64,000 nt of DNA from Trichococcus sp. K1Tr (GCF_028309625.1 NZ_JAQMHR010000003.1:364629-428628); one strand, 5' to 3'; counted from the stretch's first letter, positions 1 to 8,145 are shown. Notes: generated by a model not told the origin, from the sequence alone. Numbers and translations: made by a program.

Positions 1-27
1 ACTTATGAAGGAATAAACGGAAAGACA

Positions 28-804
28 GTGGTAAAACTGGAGGATGTCGAACTGGTCTACAACAGCGAAATCGGGACAGTGACGGCCTTGGCCCAAGTCA
101 ATCTCGACATCCAAGAAGGCGAGTTCATCTGCGTAATGGGACCATCCGGCTGCGGCAAGAGCACGCTCTTGAACATCATCGCGGGCTTCATGCAGCCGAC
201 TGACGGGCAAGCCTTGATGAACGGCAAGCCGATCGAAGGGCCGGATTGGCAGCGCGGGGTCGTCTTCCAGTCGCCGCCGCTCTATCCGTGGCTGACGATC
301 AAAGAGAACGTCAACTTCGGCCTGCGCATGCGCAACATTCCGGAAGAAGAACGCGAAGCGATCACGGAGGAATACCTGGAAATCGTCGGACTTACAGACT
401 TCGCCAACCGCAAGCCATACGAACTGTCAGGCGGGATGAAGCAGCGCGCTTCCTTGGCGAAAGTGTTGGTCAACGAACCGGGCATGATCCTGATGGACGA
501 ACCGTTCGGCGCGCTCGATGCTCTGACCCGCGACAAGATGCAGGCGCTGATCCGCCGCATCTGGATGAAGAACCAGAGCACCGTCTTCTTCATCACCCAT
601 GATGTGGACGAAGCCTTGTCCTTGGCGACGAAAGTCATCGTCATGTCCAGCCGCCCCGGCCGCATCGTGAAGGTGCTCGACACCGATTTCACCTACGACA
701 TGGACGGCGCCAACAGCGAAAGCGCCCGCTACTCCAAGCAATACATGACGATGCGCGAATCGATCCTGAACGTCATCAACCAAAAAGAAGAGCTGGCTGT
801 TTAG
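28..804 (+). CDS. ABC transporter ATP-binding protein (nitrate/sulfonate/taurine-type importer ATPase)
   Basis: This is a 258-residue cytoplasmic ATPase that would energise an importer. The order of motifs is that of an ABC nucleotide-binding domain: Walker A GPSGCGKST near residue 40, Q-loop VFQSPPLYPW, signature LSGGMKQR, Walker B ILMDEPFGALD and switch His in FFITHDVDEAL. The overall pattern matches the SsuB/TauB/NrtD group, which also includes ATPases for thiamine precursors and other small organic compounds, so the substrate cannot be named. The start is GTG at 28 and its ribosome site is weak. A stop at 14-16 in another frame suggests that an upstream partner gene (permease or binding protein) ends just outside the window. 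It seems to be the last gene of its operon, because hairpins follow directly. Confidence 0.85.
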   Translation: MVKLEDVELVYNSEIGTVTALAQVNLDIQEGEFICVMGPSGCGKSTLLNIIAGFMQPTDGQALMNGKPIEGPDWQRGVVFQSPPLYPWLTIKENVNFGLRMRNIPEEEREAITEEYLEIVGLTDFANRKPYELSGGMKQRASLAKVLVNEPGMILMDEPFGALDALTRDKMQALIRRIWMKNQSTVFFITHDVDEALSLATKVIVMSSRPGRIVKVLDTDFTYDMDGANSESARYSKQYMTMRESILNVINQKEELAV

Positions 805-828
805 GTTGGATGGTATAATGAGAGGTGA

Positions 829-900
829 GGCCGGGCTTTGGCCCGGCGATCGGCCGGAAACGGCCTGAAAAGATGAATAACTAAAAAGAATTCATCTTTT
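829..900 (+). terminator. Hairpins after the ABC ATPase gene
   Basis: Three inverted repeats follow the stop codon. They are GCCGGGC/GCCCGGC (829-847), GGCCG/CGGCC (850-865) and AAAAGATGAAT/ATTCATCTTTT (868-900). The last runs into a T tract and is the likeliest rho-independent terminator. Confidence 0.55.
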
Positions 901-1085
901 TTGACTAATCGGGCTCGAAAAAGATGAATAAAGAGTAAGTATCCGTCTCGGCGGGCCAGCCCGCGGGAAAAAACATGAATAACAGTCATGAATCCATGGT
1001 TTCGATCATAGGCGGGCAAGCTGATTTATGATGAACACCAAAAATATGGGGTTGCCTCTCTTTGAGGCTGCCCCATAGCTATTTA
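868..1085. repeat. Short repeats and hairpins in the gap before the alcohol dehydrogenase
   Basis: The gap 805-1118 has no gene. It holds three loosely spaced copies of a motif close to AAAAGATGAATAA (near 868, 917 and 969), each followed by partly complementary sequence. At 1047-1076 an imperfect hairpin TGGGGTTGCCTC/GAGGCTGCCCCA lies just before the next gene. I see no clear promoter. Confidence 0.4.
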
Positions 1086-1118
1086 AAAGAAAAATTAACT
1101 TCAGAAAGGGTGCATGGA

Positions 1119-2267
1119 ATGGATTGGAATTATCAACAACCAGTGAAAATCATCTTCGGAAACGGAAAAATTTCCGCCTTGAAGGAGGTCATCACGGAGC
1201 TGGGGGAGACGGACGGTATCCTGATCTGTTCGCGTTCCTTCCGCAAATCCGGCTTGGCTGACAGAGTCATGGCGGAAGCGGAAGGATTGCTGACCGTCGT
1301 CTACAGCGATGTTTCGCCAAATCCTGAGGTGAGCGAAGTCGATGCCTGCGCCGAACTGATGCGCGAGAATGGCTCCAAGTTTGTGGTCGCGTTGGGCGGC
1401 GGAAGCGTGATGGACCTTGCCAAAGCAGCCGCGACGATCGCCACGGTGGACGAGTCGATCAGGCTCTACCACGGAACCGGCAAAGCTTTGCCGGAAACAT
1501 TCCTGCCTTTGATCGCCGTGCCGACGACTTCAGGAACCGGCAGCGAAGTCACGAGTGTTTCGGTCCTTTCCGACCACACAACCGGTAAAAAAGCGCCGAT
1601 CTTTTCGCCGAACTTTTTCCCGGCCTACGCCGTCGTCGATCCGGAATTGACCTATACGTGCCCACCGACTGTCACCGCCTGCTCCGGGATCGATGTCCTT
1701 TGCCAATCGATCGAGGGTTACTGGAGCGTGAACCATCAGCCAATCTGCGATGCGCTGGCGATCCATGCAGCCAAATTGGTGTTCGAGCATCTGCCGATCG
1801 CCTATGCAAACCCGACAGATGCCACAGCGCGCGAAAAGATGGCCGAAGCATCCGTAATCGCCGGCCTGGCTTTCGCGCTGCCGAAGACGACATCTTCGCA
1901 CGCCGTCTCCTATCCGCTGACGAATCTCTACGGCATCCCGCACGGCGAAGCCTGCGGATTGACGATCGATTACTTCGCCCAGGTGAACGCACAGCTGGAG
2001 ACGGACGGCCGCGTGACCGCCTTCGCCAAAGCGCTCGGTTTCGCCGATGCAGCTGAGATGGCCGACGCCATCACAGCACTGAAAAAACAGATCGGCTTGC
2101 GAACGGATTTGGTGGAACTGGACTTGTCCGATGCGCAGATCGATGAATTGGTGCAGCTTTCCCATCACCCGAATCTCGATAACAATCCAGTCAAGATCAC
2201 GGATGATATCCTCTATGATCTGTTCGCGACTCTGTCCAAGAAAGATATGTATGTGGAGCAGCCGTAA
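1119..2267 (+). CDS. Iron-containing alcohol dehydrogenase family protein
   Basis: This is a 382-residue NAD(P)H-dependent alcohol/aldehyde oxidoreductase of the group III metal-dependent family. The ATG at 1119 is chosen because AGAAAGGG lies 8 bases upstream; longer in-frame starts lack a ribosome site. Visible motifs are the nucleotide loop GGGSVMDLAK, TTSGTGSEVT, and the metal region ending in PHGEACGL. The usual D-x-x-x-H metal pair reads D192-V-L-C-Q196, so one of the four expected ligands is Gln. Next to a glycyl radical enzyme and an FSA-like aldolase, a role in reducing hydroxyacetone (as GldA does in E. coli) or another short aldehyde or ketone is plausible. The YWSVN stretch also recalls phosphono- and sulfoacetaldehyde reductases. 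Substrate assignment is inference. Confidence 0.85.
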   Translation: MDWNYQQPVKIIFGNGKISALKEVITELGETDGILICSRSFRKSGLADRVMAEAEGLLTVVYSDVSPNPEVSEVDACAELMRENGSKFVVALGGGSVMDLAKAAATIATVDESIRLYHGTGKALPETFLPLIAVPTTSGTGSEVTSVSVLSDHTTGKKAPIFSPNFFPAYAVVDPELTYTCPPTVTACSGIDVLCQSIEGYWSVNHQPICDALAIHAAKLVFEHLPIAYANPTDATAREKMAEASVIAGLAFALPKTTSSHAVSYPLTNLYGIPHGEACGLTIDYFAQVNAQLETDGRVTAFAKALGFADAAEMADAITALKKQIGLRTDLVELDLSDAQIDELVQLSHHPNLDNNPVKITDDILYDLFATLSKKDMYVEQP

Positions 2268-2281
2268 CCGGCTGCTTTTTT
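2257..2281 (+). terminator. Terminator overlapping the stop codon
   Basis: AGCAGCCG (2257-2264) pairs with CGGCTGCT (2269-2276), followed by a T run. The TAA stop at 2265-2267 lies in the hairpin loop. Confidence 0.8.
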
Positions 2282-2290
2282 CTTTAACGC

Positions 2291-2350
2291 AATAAGAGCC
2301 TGAATACCGAATACAGTAACGTCATTCGATATTCAGGCTCTTATTTTTGA
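2291..2350. terminator. Bidirectional terminator between convergent genes
   Basis: A 16-bp perfect stem (2291-2306 with 2330-2345, AATAAGAGCCTGAATA) is flanked by A and T runs. It separates the dehydrogenase from the convergent activase gene. Confidence 0.8.
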
Positions 2351-2434
2351 ATCAGATCGAAATCGACAAGCAGCTCTTGGATGCATCAGGGATAAAACAG
2401 TAAGCGGTATCATATTTACGGTTGCCGAATATCC

Positions 2435-3241
2435 TTAAAAGTAACAGTTCAAGCCTTCTTCCAGAAAGATTTGGCGGTAATCATCCAGATCTTCCGCTTG
2501 GTACTGGCGCACGCCCGTAAAGGCATATTCGCGTTCCAAAAGTTCATATTTGTTTTCACCGAACTGATGGAAGGGCAGGAGATTGACATCGGTCAGTCCG
2601 ATGGATGCGATCAGTTTGCTGAAATGTCGGGCATCCTCGAGACTGTCATTGTAGTCCGGGATGACCGGTATGCGGATCAGTACCTCTTTGCCGGCCGCTT
2701 TAGCGATGCGCAAATTCTCGATGATGATTTCGTTTTTGACTTTGGTCCCCTCGCGATGCGCGGCGCTGTCGTAATGCTTCAGGTCGATCATTAGATAATC
2801 GACATCTTTGATGAAGTCCTCGAAAATCAACGGATTCGTCCAGGCAGTCGTCTCGATGGCCGTATGGATGCTTTGTTGCTTCAACTCAGCCAGCAACTTC
2901 TTCGCGAAAGTGGCCTGATAGAGGACCTCGCCACCGGAAAGGGTGACGCCACCGCCGGATTCTTCATAGAAAGGCAGGTCTTTCATGACTTCCGTCAACA
3001 CTTCATCCACGGTCATGTCTTTCCCTTGCGTCACGTATTCTTGCTTCGTTTTGTCCCACATCTGTTCGGGGAAGGCATTTTGCGATTCGGGATTGGCGCA
3101 CCAAGTACAGCGCAGCGGACAACCTTTGAAGAAGACGACCGTGCGGATGCCGGGACCGTCATGGATGCTGAACTTCTGGATATTGAAGATGCAGGCGGTT
3201 TGCGGAGAGCTGGGGACAGTAACTTTTTTTGGATAATTCAT
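2435..3241 (-). CDS. Glycyl radical enzyme activating enzyme (radical SAM)
   Basis: This 268-residue radical SAM enzyme would install the glycyl radical on the enzyme at 4730-7174. Near the N-terminus are HDGPGIRTVVFFKGC and the cluster motif C41-x3-C45-x2-C48 (GCPLRCTWC), then CANPESQ and a GGE motif (TLSGGEVL). AAGGAG lies 8-9 bases before the ATG. The activases of non-PFL glycyl radical enzymes normally carry an inserted ferredoxin-like domain with two more Cys clusters after CANPES. Here the only other cysteines are C17 and C266, so that domain is absent and the protein is PflA-sized. It is transcribed divergently from the DeoR regulator, and a shared operator lies between them. Confidence 0.9.
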   Translation of the reverse strand: MNYPKKVTVPSSPQTACIFNIQKFSIHDGPGIRTVVFFKGCPLRCTWCANPESQNAFPEQMWDKTKQEYVTQGKDMTVDEVLTEVMKDLPFYEESGGGVTLSGGEVLYQATFAKKLLAELKQQSIHTAIETTAWTNPLIFEDFIKDVDYLMIDLKHYDSAAHREGTKVKNEIIIENLRIAKAAGKEVLIRIPVIPDYNDSLEDARHFSKLIASIGLTDVNLLPFHQFGENKYELLEREYAFTGVRQYQAEDLDDYRQIFLEEGLNCYF

Positions 3242-3297
3242 GTTCGTATGCTCCTTATCGCTAATTTGGAAAAGCGCTCTTGCGTTTCTTTACGCTT

Positions 3298-3325
3298 AGT
3301 TTACCACATGGGATTCACAAGTCAA
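3298..3325 (-). promoter_or_regulatory. Promoter of the activase gene
   Basis: On the minus strand, -35 TTGACT (3320-3325) and -10 TAAACT (3298-3303) are separated by 16 bp. Confidence 0.55.
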
Positions 3326-3354
3326 TGGAAATGTTTCATAGGAATATTAAACAC

Positions 3355-3366
3355 TTTCGAACGAAA
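3355..3366. promoter_or_regulatory. Candidate DeoR operator, copy 1
   Basis: TTTCGAACGAAA forms inverted half-sites TTTCG/CGAAA. The same sequence plus the next C recurs at 4697-4709, just upstream of the glycyl radical enzyme. This copy lies between the divergent activase and regulator promoters, so the regulator probably controls both transcripts. Confidence 0.6.
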
Positions 3367-3384
3367 CTAAAAGGGCGCGAAAAA

Positions 3385-3413
3385 TTGTATTCAGTTACGC
3401 AAAATGGTAGAAT
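3385..3413 (+). promoter_or_regulatory. Promoter of the deoR-type gene
   Basis: -35 TTGTAT (3385-3390), a 17-bp spacer and -10 TAGAAT (3408-3413). Confidence 0.6.
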
Positions 3414-3459
3414 GGTTCCATAAGAAGAAACGGTCCGTCAAGAAATGGAGCAATGAATC

Positions 3460-4209
3460 ATGACAGGTAGAAGAGAAGAAATCCTGGCCTTGGTCAGCGA
3501 ATTAAAAAAAATAGAAGTGAACGATCTTGCCGAAAGGCTCAGTGTTTCGAAAGTAACCATCCGGAAAGATCTGGACGCATTGGAAAAGCGCGGACTTCTC
3601 CATCGCGAGCACGGTTTTGCGGTGCTCAACAGCCAAGACGATCTGAATTACCGCTTAGCGCTGAACTACGATAAGAAAGTGCAGATCGCGAAGCTGGCGG
3701 CAAAAGAAGTAGCCAACGGGGAAACGATCATGATCGAATCGGGATCGAGCTGCGCCATCCTGGCGGAAATCATCTCGAAGACGAAGAAGGATGTCACAAT
3801 CATCACGAATTCGAGCTTCATCGCCCATTATGTCAGCAACGAGATGAACTGCCAGATCGTCTTATTAGGCGGAAATTACCAACAGGATGCGCAGGTGACG
3901 GTCGGCCCACTCGCCAAGAAGAGCATCCAGAATTTCTTCGTGGATAAAGTGTTCATCGGTATCGACGGCTTCGACCGCGTCTTCGGGTTTTCCAACAGCG
4001 ACATGCTGCGTTCGGAAGTCGTCCAGACGATGGCGACAGTCGCCAAACGGGTCATCGTGCTGACCGATTCCACTAAATTTTACGAGCGGGGCCTCATCAA
4101 AACGCTGGATATCAACGAAGTCGACACCATCTACACGGACGGCGGCCTGGACGAAGACACGCAACGTTACCTGGAAACAAAAGAAGTCACAGTTGTCACA
4201 ACAAAATAA
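3460..4209 (+). CDS. DeoR/GlpR-family transcriptional regulator
   Basis: This 249-residue regulator begins with a DeoR winged helix-turn-helix (roughly residues 1-57; VNDLAERLSVSKVTIRKDL is typical). The C-terminal sugar-phosphate sensor domain resembles ribose-5-phosphate isomerase, with MIESGSSCAIL and FIGIDGFDR segments. Members of the family usually repress sugar catabolism and release DNA on binding a phosphorylated intermediate. It sits between the activase and the glycyl radical enzyme, and identical TTTCGAACGAAA sites lie in front of both units. It is therefore the likely repressor of this locus, with an anhydrohexitol phosphate or deoxyketose phosphate as a reasonable guess for inducer. 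Confidence 0.9.
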   Translation: MTGRREEILALVSELKKIEVNDLAERLSVSKVTIRKDLDALEKRGLLHREHGFAVLNSQDDLNYRLALNYDKKVQIAKLAAKEVANGETIMIESGSSCAILAEIISKTKKDVTIITNSSFIAHYVSNEMNCQIVLLGGNYQQDAQVTVGPLAKKSIQNFFVDKVFIGIDGFDRVFGFSNSDMLRSEVVQTMATVAKRVIVLTDSTKFYERGLIKTLDINEVDTIYTDGGLDEDTQRYLETKEVTVVTTK

Positions 4210-4220
4210 GAATTTACAGA

Positions 4221-4264
4221 AGAAGCCTGACGGAATCCCGCAAGATTCCGTCAGGCTTCTTTTT
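4221..4264 (+). terminator. Terminator after the DeoR-type gene
   Basis: A 17-bp perfect stem (4221-4237 with 4244-4260, AGAAGCCTGACGGAATC) with a 6-nt loop is followed by TTTTTT. Confidence 0.9.
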
Positions 4265-4299
4265 GAGGTGTTCTTGGATACGTAAAAATGATTGCGATA

Positions 4300-4575
4300 A
4301 TGTCTCGGCCGGAGGAGCCGGCCCCATAAAGGCCCTCAACTCCGGCCAGGAAGACTTCCCCGGAGCATAGGCGAGCGAAAAATCCTCACCTCCGACTAGC
4401 CATCGTTCGTCGGAGGACAGACTGTGACCGCGCGTCCAGCTCCGGCCAACATTCGCCCACAGGAGGAGAGCGGATTACCGGAACTGCAACTCCGTTGAGA
4501 AGGGCGCTCACCGGAGGAAAGCACCAGCTCCGGCCAAGCAAGCCTCCACCGGAGCAGCGGCCTCCTATCGCGGCC
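4300..4575. repeat. Family A intergenic repeat (CTCCGG-rich)
   Basis: This stretch of alternating CTCCGGCC and CGGAGG motifs closely matches 29829-30000 (shared segments include CAACTCCGTTGAGA and CACCGGAGGAAAGCACCAG) and a shorter copy at 27940-28060. Short minus-strand reading frames across it also recur in the other copies, but they have no ribosome sites. I treat it as non-coding. Confidence 0.7.
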
Positions 4576-4643
4576 CAATCCGATTCAGTTTTTTCAGATT
4601 CATGAAGGGGGTTACATTTTCAACACATTGGGCACAAAATCGA

Positions 4644-4672
4644 TTGACAGTCATTTCTGGTGGTGGTATTAT
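4644..4672 (+). promoter_or_regulatory. Strong promoter of the glycyl radical enzyme operon
   Basis: Consensus -35 TTGACA (4644-4649), a 17-bp spacer and -10 TATTAT (4667-4672). The expected start point is near 4679. Confidence 0.8.
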
Positions 4673-4674
4673 GA

Positions 4675-4708
4675 TTTCGAAAGCAAGTTTTATTAGTTTC
4701 GAACGAAA
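4675..4708. promoter_or_regulatory. Candidate DeoR operators overlapping the transcription start
   Basis: A half-site TTTCGAA at 4675 and the full TTTCGAACGAAA at 4697-4708 are 22 bp apart, about two helical turns. They cover the expected start and early transcribed region, a position suited to repression. The full site is identical to the one at 3355-3366. Confidence 0.6.
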
Positions 4709-4729
4709 CGATAGAAAAGGGGAGTCAGC

Positions 4730-7174
4730 ATGATGCAAGCAACAACCGCAGCAACGCCGATCATTAAAAAACAAGCAAACTATTTTGGATCCCTCTCTGA
4801 CCGAATGAACGCCTACCGCGAAAGCGTCTTGGAAAGCAAGCCTTTTGTGGATGCGGAAAGAGCCATCTATACAACCGAAAGCTACAAAGCGCACCAGGAC
4901 AAACCGATGCCGATCAAACGGGCCCACATGCTGAAGAATATTTTGGAAAACATGACCATCTACATCGAAGACGAAACGATGATTGCCGGCAACCAAGCTT
5001 CTGCGAACCGTTCGGCCCCGATTTTCCCTGAATACGCAATGGATTGGGTCGTCAAGGAATTGGACGAATTCGACAAACGCGACGGCGATGCTTTTTACAT
5101 TACGGAAGAAACGAAAGAACAGCTCCGCGCAATCGCCCCTTATTGGGAACACAATACGATCAAGGAAATGGGTCTGGCCGCCATTCCGCCAGAAAGCAGA
5201 CTGTTCTATGACCTCGGCATCATCAAAGCAGAGGGCAACATCACTTCCGGCGATGCCCACGTGGCCGTGCAGTACGGCGATCTCCTCCGTTTTGGGCTGA
5301 AAGAATACGAAGCGCGCGTGCGTGCGGCGTTGGCGAAGCTGGATTTGACGAAAGCGGAAGACCAAAAGAAATACCATTTCTATCAAAGCATCCTGATCGT
5401 GACCGAGGCCACAACGAACTTTGCCAAGCGCTACGCCGATCTGGCTGAAGCAAAAGCCCAGGAAGCCGCTCCGGAACGCGCGGCGGAATTGTTGGAAATG
5501 GCGCGGATCTTGAAAAAAGTCCCATACGCACCGGCAGATACATTCAAGGAAGCCATCCAGAGCATCTGGCTCGTCCACCTCGTCCTGCAGATCGAATCCA
5601 ACGGCCACTCGCTCTCGTACGGACGCATGGACCAATATATGCAACCCTATTTTGACCGCGATGTGGAAAAAGGGATCCTGACTGAAGCCGCCGCGATCGA
5701 ATTGCTGAACAATCTCTGGATCAAAACGCTGACGATCAACAAAATCAGAAGCTGGTCGCACACGCAATACTCCGCCGGTTCGCCGCTTTATCAGAACGTG
5801 ACAATCGGCGGGCAGACGGTCGACAAGAAGGACGCCGTGAACAAAATGTCCTACATGATCCTGAAATCGGTGGCGCAATGCCATTTGACCCAACCGAACC
5901 TGACTGTCCGCTACCACCGCGGGCTCGACAACAAATTCATGCAGGAGTGCATCGAAGTCGTGAAACAAGGCTTCGGCATGCCGGCCTTCAACAACGATGA
6001 AATCATCATCCCTTCCTTCATCGAACGCGGCATCACGGAAGAGGACGCCTACAACTATTCGGCTATCGGTTGCGTGGAAGTCGCCGTTCCGGGCAAATGG
6101 GGTTACCGTTGCACCGGCATGAGCTTCATCAACTTCCCGAAAACGCTGTTGATTGCGATGAACAACGGCATCGATTCGGCCTCCGGACAGCAGTTGGTGG
6201 AAGGCTCCGGCTACTTCCCGGAAATGCAGAGCTACGAAGATCTGACGCGCGCTTGGGACAAGACGATCCGAGCCATCACCCGCCACAGCGTCATCATCGA
6301 AAACGCGATCGATACCGTATTGGAGCAACAGGCTGGGGATATCCTGCTCTCCGCGCTCTGCGAAGACTGCATCGGCCGCGGCAAAACATTGAAGGAAGGC
6401 GGCGCCGTCTACGATTTCATCAGCGGACTGCAAGTGGGCATCGCCAACTTGGCGGACTCGCTGGCTGCCATCAAAAAGCTAGTGTTCGAAGACAAAAAGA
6501 TGACTAGCCAAGAATTGTGGGATGCCTTGATGAACAATTTCGCCGGCGAAAAGGGGCTGGAAATCCAGCGCCTGTTGTTGGAAGCGCCGAAGTACGGGAA
6601 TGATGACGATTATGTCGACTGCCTGGTCGTCGATGCCTACAACGCCTACATCAATGAAGTGAAAAAATATCCGAACAACCGCTACGGCAAAGGCCCGATC
6701 GGCGGATTGCGTTATGCCGGCACCTCCTCCATCTCGGCCAACGTCGGCCAAGGGAAAGGCACGATGGCGACGCCGGATGGCCGCAACGCCGGGACCCCAT
6801 TGGCGGAAGGGTGTTCGCCTTCGCATAATATGGATAAGAATGGACCGACATCCGTGTTCAAAACAGTCGCAAAACTGCCGACCCGTGAGATAACCGGCGG
6901 CGTATTGCTGAACCAAAAAGTTTCGCCGCAAGTCTTGGCAAAACCGGAGGATTCCATGAAACTGATCGCCTTGATCCGGACTTTCTTCAACAAGCTGGAC
7001 GGCTTCCATGTCCAGTACAACGTCGTTTCGAAGGAAACCTTATTGGATGCCCAAGCCCATCCCGAAAATCACCGGGATTTGATCGTTCGTGTGGCTGGCT
7101 ATTCCGCCTTCTTCACGGTTCTGTCTAAGGCGACGCAGGATGACATCATCGAAAGAACCGAACACACTTTTTAA
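4730..7174 (+). CDS. Glycyl radical enzyme, YbiW/PflD type (probable anhydrohexitol-6-phosphate ring-opening enzyme)
   Basis: This 814-residue protein has the PFL-like barrel and glycyl radical domain. The catalytic Cys is C448 in IGCVEVAVPGKWGYR, with the E450 partner of the dehydratase/eliminase group. The radical glycine is G790 in RVAGYSAFF. The NGHSLSYGRMDQYM segment is typical of non-PFL members. AGAAAAGGGG precedes the start. The YbiW and PflD enzymes of E. coli are reported to open 1,5-anhydroglucitol- or 1,5-anhydromannitol-6-phosphate to 1-deoxyfructose-6-phosphate, which FSA aldolases then split. The present gene is followed 21 bp later by an FSA-like gene and has an activase and a dehydrogenase nearby, so the same pathway is the best guess. 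Glycerol, propanediol or sulfonate lyase activity is less likely from the context. Confidence 0.85.
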   Translation: MMQATTAATPIIKKQANYFGSLSDRMNAYRESVLESKPFVDAERAIYTTESYKAHQDKPMPIKRAHMLKNILENMTIYIEDETMIAGNQASANRSAPIFPEYAMDWVVKELDEFDKRDGDAFYITEETKEQLRAIAPYWEHNTIKEMGLAAIPPESRLFYDLGIIKAEGNITSGDAHVAVQYGDLLRFGLKEYEARVRAALAKLDLTKAEDQKKYHFYQSILIVTEATTNFAKRYADLAEAKAQEAAPERAAELLEMARILKKVPYAPADTFKEAIQSIWLVHLVLQIESNGHSLSYGRMDQYMQPYFDRDVEKGILTEAAAIELLNNLWIKTLTINKIRSWSHTQYSAGSPLYQNVTIGGQTVDKKDAVNKMSYMILKSVAQCHLTQPNLTVRYHRGLDNKFMQECIEVVKQGFGMPAFNNDEIIIPSFIERGITEEDAYNYSAIGCVEVAVPGKWGYRCTGMSFINFPKTLLIAMNNGIDSASGQQLVEGSGYFPEMQSYEDLTRAWDKTIRAITRHSVIIENAIDTVLEQQAGDILLSALCEDCIGRGKTLKEGGAVYDFISGLQVGIANLADSLAAIKKLVFEDKKMTSQELWDALMNNFAGEKGLEIQRLLLEAPKYGNDDDYVDCLVVDAYNAYINEVKKYPNNRYGKGPIGGLRYAGTSSISANVGQGKGTMATPDGRNAGTPLAEGCSPSHNMDKNGPTSVFKTVAKLPTREITGGVLLNQKVSPQVLAKPEDSMKLIALIRTFFNKLDGFHVQYNVVSKETLLDAQAHPENHRDLIVRVAGYSAFFTVLSKATQDDIIERTEHTF

Positions 7175-7195
7175 TCGGAAAAGGAGACTGAACGA

Positions 7196-7876
7196 ATGGA
7201 ATTTATGATCGATACGGCAAACATCGCCGAAATCACAAAAATGATGGAATCCTTGCCGTTATGCGGCGTGACCTCCAACCCGTCCATCCTGAAGAAGGAA
7301 GGGGATGTGGCATTCTTCGACCAATTGAAACAAATCCGCGCCCTCATCGGCAAGGAACGGAGCCTGCACGTCCAAGTCGTCGCGATGGATGCGGAGGGGA
7401 TGATCAAAGACGCGCACCGGATTCTTGCGGAAATCGATGATCAGGTCTACGTAAAAATTCCGGTGAACATGGAAGGGCTGAAAGCGATGAAAGCCTTGAA
7501 GGCGGAAGGCGTGAACATCACCGCGACAGCCATCTACACCGAAATCCAAGGCTACTACGCAATCGAAGCGGGTGCCGATTACATCGCACCGTACTTTAAC
7601 CGCATGGAAAACATGAACATCGACCCATGCCAAGTCATCAGCGGTTTTGCGCAAATGATTGCGGCTGGCAATTACCCTACCAAAATCCTGGGCGCCAGCT
7701 TCAAAAACATCGGCCAAGTGAACAAAGCTTTACTGTGCGGCGCCCAAGCTGTGACGGTAGGCACCGATGTACTGGCAGCATCCCTTGACATGCCCGCTAT
7801 CCAAAAAGCCGTGGATGATTTCAATGATGATTGGGTCGCTATCCATGGCGTCGATAAAGAGATTTACAAACTGTAA
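7196..7876 (+). CDS. Fructose-6-phosphate aldolase-like transaldolase
   Basis: This 226-residue enzyme of the small transaldolase group matches the ~220-residue length of FsaA/FsaB. The Schiff-base lysine is K87 in VYVKIPV. Other hallmarks are DTAN near the N-terminus, TSNPS (26-30), Q60 in HVQVV and APYFNRM, consistent with the aldolase rather than the transaldolase subgroup. It lies 21 bp after the glycyl radical enzyme with GGAGAC before the ATG, so the two are co-transcribed. In the proposed pathway it would split 1-deoxyfructose-6-phosphate into glyceraldehyde-3-phosphate and hydroxyacetone. Ordinary transaldolase activity in pentose metabolism is the alternative. Confidence 0.9.
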   Translation: MEFMIDTANIAEITKMMESLPLCGVTSNPSILKKEGDVAFFDQLKQIRALIGKERSLHVQVVAMDAEGMIKDAHRILAEIDDQVYVKIPVNMEGLKAMKALKAEGVNITATAIYTEIQGYYAIEAGADYIAPYFNRMENMNIDPCQVISGFAQMIAAGNYPTKILGASFKNIGQVNKALLCGAQAVTVGTDVLAASLDMPAIQKAVDDFNDDWVAIHGVDKEIYKL

Positions 7877-7898
7877 AAGAAGAAGTATATGAAGGATT

Positions 7899-8046
7899 AA
7901 CCCCGTCAAAACCGGTTTCGGCGGGGTATTCCTATTGTGTGCAGTTCAAAATAGCCCGCCAAAACTGATTTGGCGGGCTAAACCAGCATCGTGCGGCCCG
8001 AAATAAACCGCCAAAGACTGTTTGGCGGGGAAAACCCCGCCCCGAG
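7899..8046. repeat. Family C intergenic repeat, copy 1
   Basis: GGCGGG/CCCGCC hairpin units (CCGCCAAA...TTTGGCGG) run from just after the aldolase gene. The ~80-bp core at 7965-8045 is nearly identical to 11129-11208. The first hairpin, ACCCCG (7900-7905) with CGGGGT (7922-7927), may also end the operon. The two copies bracket the TetR-exporter module. Confidence 0.75.
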
Positions 8047-8081
8047 GTTCGAAACATTCTAACTCTTTTTTCCTTTACTCC

Positions 8082-8133
8082 AAAGAAACAGCCACCCAAC
8101 CTCAAAAACGAGGCTGGATGGCTGTTTCTTTAG
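8082..8133. terminator. Terminator of the exporter gene
   Basis: AAAGAAACAGCC (8082-8093) pairs with GGCTGTTTCTTT (8120-8131), extended inward with mismatches, and is flanked by A and T runs. It lies just past the end of the minus-strand exporter gene. Confidence 0.8.
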
Positions 8134-8145
8134 TTTCCTTAAAAC

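Noticed and set aside
4565..6433. A 622-codon open frame antisense to the glycyl radical enzyme
   Set aside because: It lies fully opposite a gene with clear catalytic motifs, its composition (His/Phe/Arg-rich) is that of an antisense frame, and it has no ribosome site.
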